Shown one piece after another: positions 1-4,411 of a DNA stretch of 9,383 nt. Location: contig JAEWWW010000144.1 of the NCBI GenBank assembly GCA_023396215.1, positions 1 through 9,383 on the forward strand, given 5' to 3'. The translations under genes were made by a program, and so were the position numbers. The notes below the pieces were generated by a model that worked only from the letters and a program-made list of their open reading frames with translations, did no database searches and was not told the origin of the DNA. This DNA comes from Bacillota bacterium (lineage in GTDB: Bacteria; Bacillota; Clostridia; Oscillospirales; Ruminococcaceae). Position 1 is the first letter of the stretch; every line of letters begins with the position of its first letter.

Positions 1-387
1 GAGGCCCAGTCCTATTACTACCCCAAGCTGGTACAAACCCATCTGGTCAGCTATTTCTCAATGCTGGAGTTTGGCGAGCTGTATGTCATGCTGCAGATAC
101 TGGGCGGCTGGCTGCTGAAATATCTGATTGCCTTCCACGCCCTGTTGCAGATGATGGAAAGCTTTAAGATGAAGCCCCGCGCCATCTATATCTCCTGCTT
201 TGTAATTACCGCTCTGGTGCTGGTGGGAGCTTACCTGTTGTCCTACACCTCACTGCGGCTGTTCAGGGCGCTGGAGTACCTGCCATGGATAAGCCTGGTC
301 AACTTCATTTTGATACCCACCGTCGCCTTCATTCTGTTTCGCCGCAAAAACAAGCGGACGCCCCCCGCCCCCGCGCAGCCTGCGTAA
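1..387 (+). CDS. GerAB-type spore germination permease, C-terminal part (5' truncated)
   Basis: The frame is open from base 1 to the TAA at 385-387 (128 codons), so the true start lies outside the window; the ATG at 61 is internal. The visible part has three hydrophobic segments, at about residues 28-50, 61-80 and 95-113, followed by a basic and Pro/Ala-rich tail (RRKNKRT then PPAPAQPA). The pattern YYPKLVQTHLVSYF, an acidic LEFGELYV stretch and a WLLKYLIAF membrane segment resembles the end of GerAB proteins. These are inner-membrane subunits of GerA-type nutrient germinant receptors and belong to the amino-acid permease superfamily. Family members are usually about 360 residues, so roughly a third is present. 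Receptor operons normally also carry gerAA and gerAC, which would have to lie upstream because the next gene is unrelated. The family call rests on recalled pattern similarity; another amino-acid permease is the alternative. Confidence 0.7.
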   Translation, partial: EAQSYYYPKLVQTHLVSYFSMLEFGELYVMLQILGGWLLKYLIAFHALLQMMESFKMKPRAIYISCFVITALVLVGAYLLSYTSLRLFRALEYLPWISLVNFILIPTVAFILFRRKNKRTPPAPAQPA

Positions 388-393
388 AAGGCG

Positions 394-416
394 GCTGCCA
401 GCCAATCGGCGGCAGC
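394..416 (+). terminator. Stem-loop just after the germination permease gene
   Basis: GCTGCC (394-399) pairs with GGCAGC (411-416). Inside, GCC (401-403) pairs with GGC (408-410) around an AATC loop, with one bulged A. The hairpin starts seven bases after the stop codon. The bases that follow are AAAAGG rather than a U run, so it is a weak intrinsic terminator at best. It could instead protect the 3' end of the message. Confidence 0.35.
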
Positions 417-426
417 AAAAGGTATT

Positions 427-455
427 TTGCATTTTTGCACGGATAAAGGTATAAT
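427..455 (+). promoter_or_regulatory. Sigma-A-like promoter for the mgtE leader
   Basis: A perfect TATAAT -10 hexamer lies at 450-455. The -35 is poor: TTGCAT at 427-432 gives a 17-base spacer, and TTTGCA one base upstream gives 18. The predicted start near 462 would leave a leader of about 388 bases before mgtE. No better promoter was found between here and mgtE. Confidence 0.5.
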
Positions 456-539
456 AGAGTCGTTGCCACACCCACAGAGCGGTGCTGGCGGCGCCTTTCT
501 GAAAACCGGAGGGCACTTTAAAACAAAGGAGGAAAACAG

Positions 540-641
540 GTGGAACTGTGCGACCGAAGTAGCAACATGGACAGTGTGTATCGATTACATAACAGGCCGG
601 GCAGCGCAGCCGCTTGTTTTTCTTGCCGTGCGCCTGAGTAG
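540..641 (+). CDS. Putative 33-residue leader peptide upstream of mgtE
   Basis: A GTG start at 540 follows AAAGGAGG (525-532) with a seven-base gap, an ideal ribosome binding site. The 12-mer ACAAAGGAGGAA around this site is identical to the one in front of mgtE. The ORF reads MELCDRSSNMDSV, then YRLHNRPGSAAAC, then FSCRAPE, and ends at TAG 639-641. It has three cysteines, an RPG and a C-terminal CRAPE. It has no signal peptide or membrane segment and matches no family I recognise. It sits between the mgtE promoter and a terminator-like hairpin starting 32 bases after its stop. The end of the ORF (610-624) can pair with the 5' arm of that hairpin. The arrangement suggests a regulatory leader peptide rather than a functional product. 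The alternative is a chance ORF in a structured RNA leader. Confidence 0.45.
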   Translation: MELCDRSSNMDSVYRLHNRPGSAAACFSCRAPE

Positions 642-672
642 CCCCTGTATGTAATTGGATTGCACACCGTGG

Positions 673-706
673 AGAAAGAAAGCGGGAGCTCGCCCGTTTT
701 GTTTCT
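673..706 (+). terminator. Intrinsic terminator / attenuator in the mgtE leader
   Basis: AAAGCGGG (679-686) pairs with CCCGTTTT (693-700) around the six-base loop AGCTCG. After one G-G mismatch the stem continues with AGAAA (673-677) against TTTCT (702-706), giving about 13 pairs. The 3' side is the U-rich tract TTTTGTTT, as expected for an intrinsic terminator. It lies inside the mgtE leader, not after a gene, so it most likely acts as a conditional attenuator. A competing pairing is possible: CCGCTT (610-615) and TCTT (621-624), with a five-base bulge, can pair with AAGAAAGCGG (676-685). That would break the terminator. Confidence 0.6.
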
Positions 707-766
707 GTGCGGTTTTGTTCATTTTTGCACTTCCTGCCTTGCATCAAAATCTTGCAGGGCCTGTCC

Positions 767-821
767 TCTTCCCACCGGCAAGCAGCGCCGTGTCGGCCGT
801 CGCCTAGGCCGGTTGGGAAGA
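767..821 (+). other. Long stem-loop immediately upstream of the mgtE ribosome binding site
   Basis: TCTTCCCACCGGC (767-779) pairs with GCCGGTTGGGAAGA (808-821) with a single bulged base. Inside the loop, GCCG-TGT-CGGC can form a small second hairpin. No U run follows, so it is not a terminator. It ends about 12 bases before the AAAGGAGG of mgtE and may influence translation or form part of an RNA sensor. I looked for the conserved core of the M-box (ykoK) magnesium riboswitch and did not see it. Confidence 0.5.
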
Positions 822-849
822 TAGGCTCCAACAAAGGAGGAATTCAAAA

Positions 850-2190
850 ATGGAGAGCTTTGACCTTTTAAGAGAATTGCTGGAAAACCGGGATTACCGC
901 CAGCTGCGCAGCCGGCTGATGGCGATGAACGAGGTGGACATCGCCCAGTTTATCGAGGAGCTGACCACCGAAAAGGCGCTGGTGGCCTTTCGCGCCCTGC
1001 CCAAGGAGCAGGCGGCCGAGGTCTTTGCCAACTTTTCCAGCGAGCTGCAGGAGTATATCATCAGCTCGATTAACGACCAGGAGCTTGCCTTTATCATCGA
1101 GGAGCTGTTTGTGGACGACGCGGTGGACATGCTGGAGGAGCTGCCCGCCAATGTGGTAAAGCGGGTGCTGCGCAACGCCACCCCCGAAACCCGCAGCCTG
1201 ATCAACCAGTTTTTGCAGTACCCCGAAAACTCCGCCGGCAGCATTATGACGGCAGAGTTCACCGACCTGCACAGCGATATGTCGGTGGCCGACGCCATCA
1301 GCCATATCCGCCGCACCGGCGAGGACCGCGAAACGGTGTATACCTGCTATGTCACCGACAGCCGCCGGGTGCTGGACGGGGTGGTGACGGTCAAAGACCT
1401 GCTGCTGAGCGACGACAGCCGCACCGTGGCCGAGGTTATGGATACCGACGTCATCTATGCCACCACGCTGGAGGACCAGGAGGAGGTAGCCAACCGCTTT
1501 AAAAAGTACGGCCTGCTTTCGATGCCGGTGGTGGACCATGAAACCCGCCTGGTGGGTATCATCACCGTCGACGACGTGCTGGACGTGCTGGAGGAGGAGG
1601 CCACCGAGGACTTTGAGAAGATGGCGGCCATGATACCCTCCGAGCGGCCTTACCTGAAAACCTCCGTCCTCTCCCTTGCCAAAAACCGCATCGTCTGGCT
1701 GCTGGTGCTGATGGTTTCGGGTATGATTACCGGTGCTATTCTGGGCCGGTACGAAGCCGCCTTTGCGGCCATGCCCATGCTGGTGACCTTTATCCCCATG
1801 CTGACCGACACCGGCGGCAATGCCGGCTCTCAGAGCAGCACGCTGGTCATCCGCGGCATCGCCCTTGCAGAGATACGTAGCAAAGACCTGCTTGCCGTTA
1901 TGTGGAAAGAGCTGCGGGTCAGCATACTTGTCGGCGCCGCTTTGGGCACCGTCAACCTTGTTCGTCTGATGATTACTTACCCCGGAAACACCGCAATGGC
2001 GCTGACCGTGTCGATTACCCTCTTTGCCACCGTGCTGATTGCCAAAACGGTGGGCAGCATGCTGCCCATTGTCGCCAAGGTTTTTAAGGCCGACCCCGCC
2101 ATTATGGCGGCCCCCCTCATTACCACCATCGTGGACGCGCTCTCGCTGATAATTTATTTTTCGGTAGCCACAAGGCTGCTGCCGATGTAG
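850..2190 (+). CDS. mgtE: MgtE family magnesium transporter
   Basis: This 446-residue protein is the typical MgtE length and forms a dimeric inner-membrane Mg2+ channel gated by cytosolic magnesium. Domain order is standard: an acidic helical N domain (about 1-130) with EELPA- and LLREL-like repeats, two CBS domains (about 133-255), and five membrane helices (about 281-445). The pore signature GGNAGSQSST is at 322-331. An aspartate in TTIVDALSL (D429) matches the conserved pore aspartate of the family. The connecting helix after the CBS pair, DVLEEEATEDFEKM, is acidic as expected for the magnesium-sensing interface. The ATG start follows ACAAAGGAGGAATTC, an excellent ribosome binding site. 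The gene appears monocistronic: a repeat-rich region follows its stop. Regulation probably involves the long leader upstream, which holds a small ORF and an attenuator-like hairpin. Confidence 0.97.
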   Translation: MESFDLLRELLENRDYRQLRSRLMAMNEVDIAQFIEELTTEKALVAFRALPKEQAAEVFANFSSELQEYIISSINDQELAFIIEELFVDDAVDMLEELPANVVKRVLRNATPETRSLINQFLQYPENSAGSIMTAEFTDLHSDMSVADAISHIRRTGEDRETVYTCYVTDSRRVLDGVVTVKDLLLSDDSRTVAEVMDTDVIYATTLEDQEEVANRFKKYGLLSMPVVDHETRLVGIITVDDVLDVLEEEATEDFEKMAAMIPSERPYLKTSVLSLAKNRIVWLLVLMVSGMITGAILGRYEAAFAAMPMLVTFIPMLTDTGGNAGSQSSTLVIRGIALAEIRSKDLLAVMWKELRVSILVGAALGTVNLVRLMITYPGNTAMALTVSITLFATVLIAKTVGSMLPIVAKVFKADPAIMAAPLITTIVDALSLIIYFSVATRLLPM

Positions 2191-2202
2191 CGCCCGCGCA
2201 TC

Positions 2203-2262
2203 GCTTTGTACAGACGGTAGTTTTTGACATACCAAAATCCGGCGCTTGCCTCAAGCGCCAGA
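2203..2262. repeat. 60-bp intergenic direct repeat, copy 1
   Basis: This segment matches 2416-2475 at 57 of 60 positions (offset 213). It includes the shared core GGTAGTTTTTGACATACC and a GC-rich inverted repeat, CCGGCGCTTG-CCT-CAAGCGCC. In this copy the end of the right arm is mutated (CCAGAC instead of CCGGAT), so its hairpin is shorter than in copy 2. It begins 12 bases after the mgtE stop codon. Confidence 0.9.
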
Positions 2263-2266
2263 CTCC

Positions 2267-2291
2267 AGCCTGTCGAAAAGGTGGACAGGCT
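2267..2291 (+). terminator. Terminator-like hairpin after mgtE
   Basis: AGCCTGTC (2267-2274) pairs perfectly with GACAGGCT (2284-2291) around a nine-base loop, and the following bases are TTATAG. This is the best candidate for a plus-strand terminator of mgtE, although the T tract is short. It is the first hairpin between the two 60-bp repeats. Confidence 0.45.
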
Positions 2292-2292
2292 T

Positions 2293-2318
2293 TATAGGGG
2301 GTATCCATACCCCCTATA
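2293..2318. repeat. Perfect 12-bp palindrome (TATAGGGGGTAT)
   Basis: TATAGGGGGTAT (2293-2304) and ATACCCCCTATA (2307-2318) are perfect reverse complements separated only by CC. A loop this small favours a DNA cruciform or a protein-binding dyad at least as much as an RNA hairpin. A further ATATACCCCC follows at once, partly repeating the right arm. Confidence 0.85.
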
Positions 2319-2330
2319 TACCCCCGGTTT

Positions 2331-2348
2331 CGCGCCGCAGTCGGCGCG
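2331..2348. repeat. GC palindrome CGCGCCG/CGGCGCG
   Basis: CGCGCCG (2331-2337) pairs perfectly with CGGCGCG (2342-2348) around a CAGT loop. It is the third stem-loop in the intergenic cluster. No U run follows it. Confidence 0.8.
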
Positions 2349-2357
2349 GGTCAATGT

Positions 2358-2388
2358 CAAAATTCGCCGCACATGTCGCCGAATTTTG
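2358..2388. repeat. Inverted repeat CAAAATTCG/CGAATTTTG
   Basis: CAAAATTCG (2358-2366) and CGAATTTTG (2380-2388) are perfect nine-base complements with a 13-base loop. Overlapping it, ATGTCAAAA (2354-2362) is complementary to TTTTGACAT inside both 60-bp repeats (2222-2230 in copy 1). Longer-range alternative pairing across the element is therefore possible. Confidence 0.75.
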
Positions 2389-2415
2389 TGATGCGGGGGC
2401 TTGCACCCCTGTCCT

Positions 2416-2475
2416 GCTTTGTGCAGAGGGTAGTTTTTGACATACCAAAATCCGGCGCTTGCCTCAAGCGCCGGA
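2416..2475. repeat. 60-bp intergenic direct repeat, copy 2
   Basis: This is the second copy of the repeat at 2203-2262, with three differences over 60 bases. Here the terminal inverted repeat is intact. The two copies bracket 153 bases that contain at least three further palindromes. The arrangement suggests a composite or locally duplicated repeat element, or a nested insertion. Confidence 0.9.
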
Positions 2476-2477
2476 TT
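2449..2477 (-). terminator. 13-bp hairpin, likely terminator for the minus-strand operon
   Basis: AATCCGGCGCTTG (2449-2461) and CAAGCGCCGGATT (2465-2477) are perfect complements around a CCT loop. Read on the minus strand, the GC stem runs into GGATTTTGG. This is closer to an intrinsic terminator than the plus-strand reading, where GGATTGTTC follows. It lies about 150 bases past the last minus-strand stop codon, between convergent genes, so it may stop transcription from both sides. Confidence 0.5.
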
Positions 2478-2493
2478 GTTCTGTAAAAAACAA

Positions 2494-2522
2494 TTGACAA
2501 TCTTTGTCTAAAATGCTACGCT
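2494..2522 (+). promoter_or_regulatory. Sigma-A-like promoter, plus strand, convergent to the minus operon
   Basis: A perfect TTGACA (2494-2499) is followed after 17 bases by TACGCT (2517-2522), a weak -10 with a TG one base upstream (2514-2515, extended -10). No plus-strand gene follows. Transcription from here would run antisense to the minus-strand genes at 2627-3484. Confidence 0.5.
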
Positions 2523-2534
2523 TTTTGTACTATG

Positions 2535-2543
2535 TGTTATAAT
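2535..2543 (+). promoter_or_regulatory. Extended -10 element TGTTATAAT, plus strand
   Basis: TG-T-TATAAT is a perfect extended -10 with no good -35 at the proper distance. Its start point would be near 2550. Together with the TTGACA promoter just upstream, it makes two plus-strand start signals with no recognisable sense gene downstream. They may make a noncoding or antisense RNA. Confidence 0.45.
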
Positions 2544-2626
2544 ACGGTTATAAGGCTTTGAGGCGGGCCTTTTGGCTGAGTGCCCGTTGCCGCCTTGCCG
2601 TATTGCCGAAGGGGACGCTCGCGGCG

Positions 2627-2869
2627 CTAATAGGCGCGCGGCGGCGGACGATGCCCGTGCGGCGGCCGGTGGGGCGGCCTTGGCGGCGGGCGGTGGCCCG
2701 GCGGGCCAAACCAGGGCGGGCCTATCCATGGGGGCCCTATCCAAGGCGGGCCGAACCAGGGCGGGCCTATCCAGAAGCCGGGGGGTCTTGGTCCGGGCGG
2801 CCGATAGGGCTGCCCCGGGCGATGCATCCCCGAGCGTGGCGGTCCTCCATAGGGGGAAAAGGGCGGCAT
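2627..2869 (-). CDS. 80-residue Pro/Trp-rich repeat protein, probable spore-coat type
   Basis: I chose the ATG at 2869 because AAGGAGGTG lies six bases upstream. The longer in-frame ATG at 2896 would place that ribosome binding site inside the gene. The product is MPPFSPYGG followed by Pro/Arg-rich sequence. Residues 33-57 are five exact pentapeptide repeats W-[I/F]-G-P-P, and the tail is rich in RPPP and HRPP. About 32 of 80 residues are proline and five are tryptophan. There is no Lys, Asp, Glu or Cys, so the protein is strongly basic through Arg and His. There is no signal peptide. Low-complexity basic proteins of this kind occur among spore coat and exosporium proteins of Firmicutes. The upstream gene lies 48 bases away and the pair shares a sporulation-type promoter. 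Function is unproven; no family was recognised. Confidence 0.65.
   Translation of the reverse strand: MPPFSPYGGPPRSGMHRPGQPYRPPGPRPPGFWIGPPWFGPPWIGPPWIGPPWFGPPGHRPPPRPPHRPPHGHRPPPRAY
2699..2773 (-). repeat. 15-bp tandem repeat (five units) encoding W-[IF]-G-P-P
   Basis: Five 15-base units run head to tail and stay in frame. On the plus strand they read CGGCGGGCCAAACCA, GGGCGGGCCTATCCA, TGGGGGCCCTATCCA, AGGCGGGCCGAACCA and GGGCGGGCCTATCCA. Units two and five are identical. Synonymous changes such as GGC/GGG and CCG/CCC/CCA coexist with the Ile/Phe alternation. This suggests growth by unit duplication followed by selection for the peptide. Confidence 0.9.
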
Positions 2870-2917
2870 ATCCTGCACCTCCTTTTTCCTTATCATATGC
2901 GCGCGGCAACCCGATGG

Positions 2918-3484
2918 CTACCGGGCAGGCGGCGGAGGCCCGAACCCCAGATACATATAATCGGCCATCTGCCGCGCCTGCTGGTCCATCAGCTCATAGA
3001 GCGAAAGGCTCTGCTCGTACTGCCCGGCGATACGCTTGGCGGTCAGCTCCTCCAGCGTCTGCAGCTGGTCGTCCAGCATGGCCTGCCACTGGCCGCTGCG
3101 CCAGATGGGGTTCAGGCGGACCAGCAGCGCCGAAAGCGCCTCTGCGCCCTGCTGCCACTGGCGGCGCCAATGCTTTATCTGGGCGGGGCCGCCCGCTTTG
3201 AGGGCATCTATGACGCGGGCTGTCAACTGCTGCTGCCGCTGCCAGTAGATGCGCAGCTGCCCCGCGACGGCGCGGCCATACAGTCGTGCCATCCGCCCTT
3301 CAAAAAGGTCGAAGGGCCTTGCAAGCCCGCTCCCAACCGCTTGCAGGTCGCCCAGCTTATCCACCGCGCTGACCGCGTAGCTGCGCAGCCACGCGGCCTG
3401 CCCGGCCCAGAGGGCCTGCACCTCGCTGTTCATTTCAAGCTGGGCGAAGCAGCTTGCTCCCCCACCCTCCCAAGGCGTCTGCAA
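2918..3484 (-). CDS. Uncharacterised alpha-helical protein, first gene of the minus-strand operon
   Basis: The gene starts with TTG at 3484, decided by AGGAGGG seven bases upstream (plus-strand 3491-3497). The first ATG, at codon 18, has no comparable site. The 188-residue product looks mostly helical and soluble, without a signal peptide or membrane segment. It is unusually rich in Gln, Trp and Ala (for example IYWQRQQQL near residue 80 and KHWRRQWQQ near 104). It ends in MADYMYLGFG followed by PPPPAR, so the C-terminus shares the Pro/Gly flavour of its downstream partner. I do not recognise a family. Its operon with the W-[IF]-G-P-P protein, and the sigma-K/sigma-E-like promoter 27 bases or so upstream, suggest a mother-cell protein made during sporulation, possibly a coat assembly factor. 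A long plus-strand frame overlaps it but has no ribosome binding site or recognisable content. Confidence 0.65.
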   Translation of the reverse strand: MQTPWEGGGASCFAQLEMNSEVQALWAGQAAWLRSYAVSAVDKLGDLQAVGSGLARPFDLFEGRMARLYGRAVAGQLRIYWQRQQQLTARVIDALKAGGPAQIKHWRRQWQQGAEALSALLVRLNPIWRSGQWQAMLDDQLQTLEELTAKRIAGQYEQSLSLYELMDQQARQMADYMYLGFGPPPPAR

Positions 3485-3517
3485 CGGCTATCCCTCCTGC
3501 ACAGGCTTGTTACTGCC

Positions 3518-3547
3518 ATTGTATGCACAGGCGCCGCGCCGGGTTTT
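3518..3547 (-). promoter_or_regulatory. Sporulation-type (sigma-K or sigma-E) promoter for the minus operon
   Basis: On the minus strand, AAAAC (3547-3543) is followed after 17 bases by CATACAAT (3525-3518). Bacillus sigma-K promoters have an AC-type -35 and a CATAnnnTA -10. Sigma-E promoters have a CATACAAT-like -10. The -10 fits both; the -35 fits sigma-K better. The start would be near 3511, leaving about 27 bases to the TTG start with its AGGAGGG. No sigma-A promoter was seen closer to the gene. The match is to short motifs, so chance cannot be excluded. Confidence 0.5.
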
Positions 3548-3565
3548 CCCGCCGTGAGCGGCGGG
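3548..3565. repeat. GC palindrome in the divergent intergenic region
   Basis: CCCGCCG (3548-3554) and CGGCGGG (3559-3565) are perfect complements around TGAG. The palindrome directly abuts the -35 side of the minus-strand promoter, so it could be an operator. It is not followed by a U run on either strand in a way that suits a terminator. Confidence 0.6.
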
Positions 3566-3612
3566 CGGCCGGTTGGATAGATTAATAAATTTTAAATTTT
3601 CTTTATGGCATA

Positions 3613-3642
3613 TTGTTTTTATATTAACATTAAGTTCATAAA
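3613..3642 (+). promoter_or_regulatory. Candidate promoter and direct-repeat operator for the MacAB-like operon
   Basis: The region between about 3575 and 3670 is strongly AT-rich, unlike the GC-rich DNA around it. TTGTTT (3613-3618), 18 bases, CATAAA (3637-3642) is a plausible sigma-A promoter. TTGTTT, TTAACA (3624-3629) and TTCATA (3635-3640) recur every 11 bases, one helical turn. That spacing is typical of binding sites for OmpR/PhoB-family response regulators. No two-component genes lie in the window, so the regulator is unknown. The gene's ribosome binding site is GAGGTGAGG at 3673-3681. Confidence 0.4.
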
Positions 3643-3689
3643 TAACCGCTATGCTACTAAAAGAGCAAAGATGAGGTGAGGCAGTCATT

Positions 3690-4388
3690 ATGTCAAATCG
3701 GGTTGTTTCTATCAAAAACATGTATAAAATCTACAACCCCGGCGAAAACGAGGTGCGGGCGCTGGACGGCGTCGACCTCGAGATTGACCAGGGGGAGTTT
3801 GTCGCCATTGTGGGGCAGTCCGGCTCGGGGAAATCCACCTTTATGAATATGCTGGGGTGTTTGGATGTTCCCACGTCGGGGGAATACCTGCTGAACGGGC
3901 AGGATGTTTCCAGTCTGAGCGACAATCAGCTTTCCACCATCCGCAACAAGGAAATCGGGTTTATCTTTCAGCAGTTTAACCTGATTACCTCGCTGACCGC
4001 CATGCAGAATGTCGAGCTGCCGCTGATTTATCGGGGCATCGGCATGGGGCAGCGGCATGAGATGTCGGCCGAGGCGCTGGAGCGGATGGGGCTTGGCGAC
4101 CGGATGACCCATCGGCCCAACCAGATGTCGGGCGGGCAGCAGCAGCGTGTGGCCATCGCCCGCGCCATCGCCACCAAACCCAACATCATTCTGGCCGACG
4201 AACCCACCGGCGCGCTGGACTCCCATTCGGGGCAGGAGGTCATCAAAATTCTGCACCAGCTACATAGCGAGGGCAAAACCATTATCCTGATTACCCACGA
4301 CAACGCCATCGCCCAGCAGGCCGGCCGGATTGTGCGCATTACCGATGGGCGTATCGAATCTGACACCGTTTCCACTCCAAATTCTTAA
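3690..4388 (+). CDS. MacB/LolD-type ABC transporter ATP-binding protein
   Basis: This 232-residue cytoplasmic ATPase powers the transporter encoded with the next two genes. All nucleotide-binding motifs are intact: Walker A GQSGSGKST (42-50), Q loop FQQFNL (93-98), signature MSGGQQQR (146-153), Walker B IILADEP (166-172) followed by TGALDS, and the H-loop histidine H203 in ITHD. The leading EVRALDGVDLEI and the FNLI and LTAMQNVELP segments are typical of the MacB/LolD/FtsE-like family of type VII ABC systems. The length is normal for a separate ATPase subunit, unlike Gram-negative MacB, where ATPase and permease are fused. The start is set by GAGGTGAGG eight bases before ATG. The membrane fusion protein follows after 23 bases, so the genes form an operon. 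Likely substrates are antimicrobial peptides, lipids or other secreted compounds; the sequence does not say which. Confidence 0.95.
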   Translation: MSNRVVSIKNMYKIYNPGENEVRALDGVDLEIDQGEFVAIVGQSGSGKSTFMNMLGCLDVPTSGEYLLNGQDVSSLSDNQLSTIRNKEIGFIFQQFNLITSLTAMQNVELPLIYRGIGMGQRHEMSAEALERMGLGDRMTHRPNQMSGGQQQRVAIARAIATKPNIILADEPTGALDSHSGQEVIKILHQLHSEGKTIILITHDNAIAQQAGRIVRITDGRIESDTVSTPNS

Positions 4389-4411
4389 ATTATAAAAGTG
4401 AGGATACGTTC

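Noticed and set aside
427..654. A 75-codon plus-strand frame with an ATG at 427
   Set aside because: The ATG overlaps the predicted -35 and lies upstream of the predicted start of transcription, and there is no ribosome binding site. The GTG frame at 540 is better supported.
430..730. The 11-mer CATTTTTGCAC at 430-440 and 720-730
   Set aside because: Two copies of a T-rich 11-mer 290 bases apart could be chance; there is no dyad or further shared sequence to support an operator.
480..849. M-box (ykoK) magnesium riboswitch in the mgtE leader
   Set aside because: The conserved core sequences I know (such as the AGGTGAGGCTCC and GCTGCCC segments) are not present. A covariance search would be decisive.
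868..2235. A 455-codon open frame on the minus strand
   Set aside because: It is the antisense shadow of mgtE; its His/Gly/Gln-rich product has no domain pattern, while mgtE is certain.
2203..2475. CRISPR array
   Set aside because: There are only two copies of the repeat, 60 bp long and 153 bp apart, and the region between them is made of palindromes rather than regular spacers.
2558..3580. A 340-codon open frame on the plus strand
   Set aside because: It overlaps both minus-strand genes, begins without a ribosome binding site and encodes a low-complexity Arg/Pro/Ala-rich product. The minus-strand genes have strong ribosome binding sites and a promoter.
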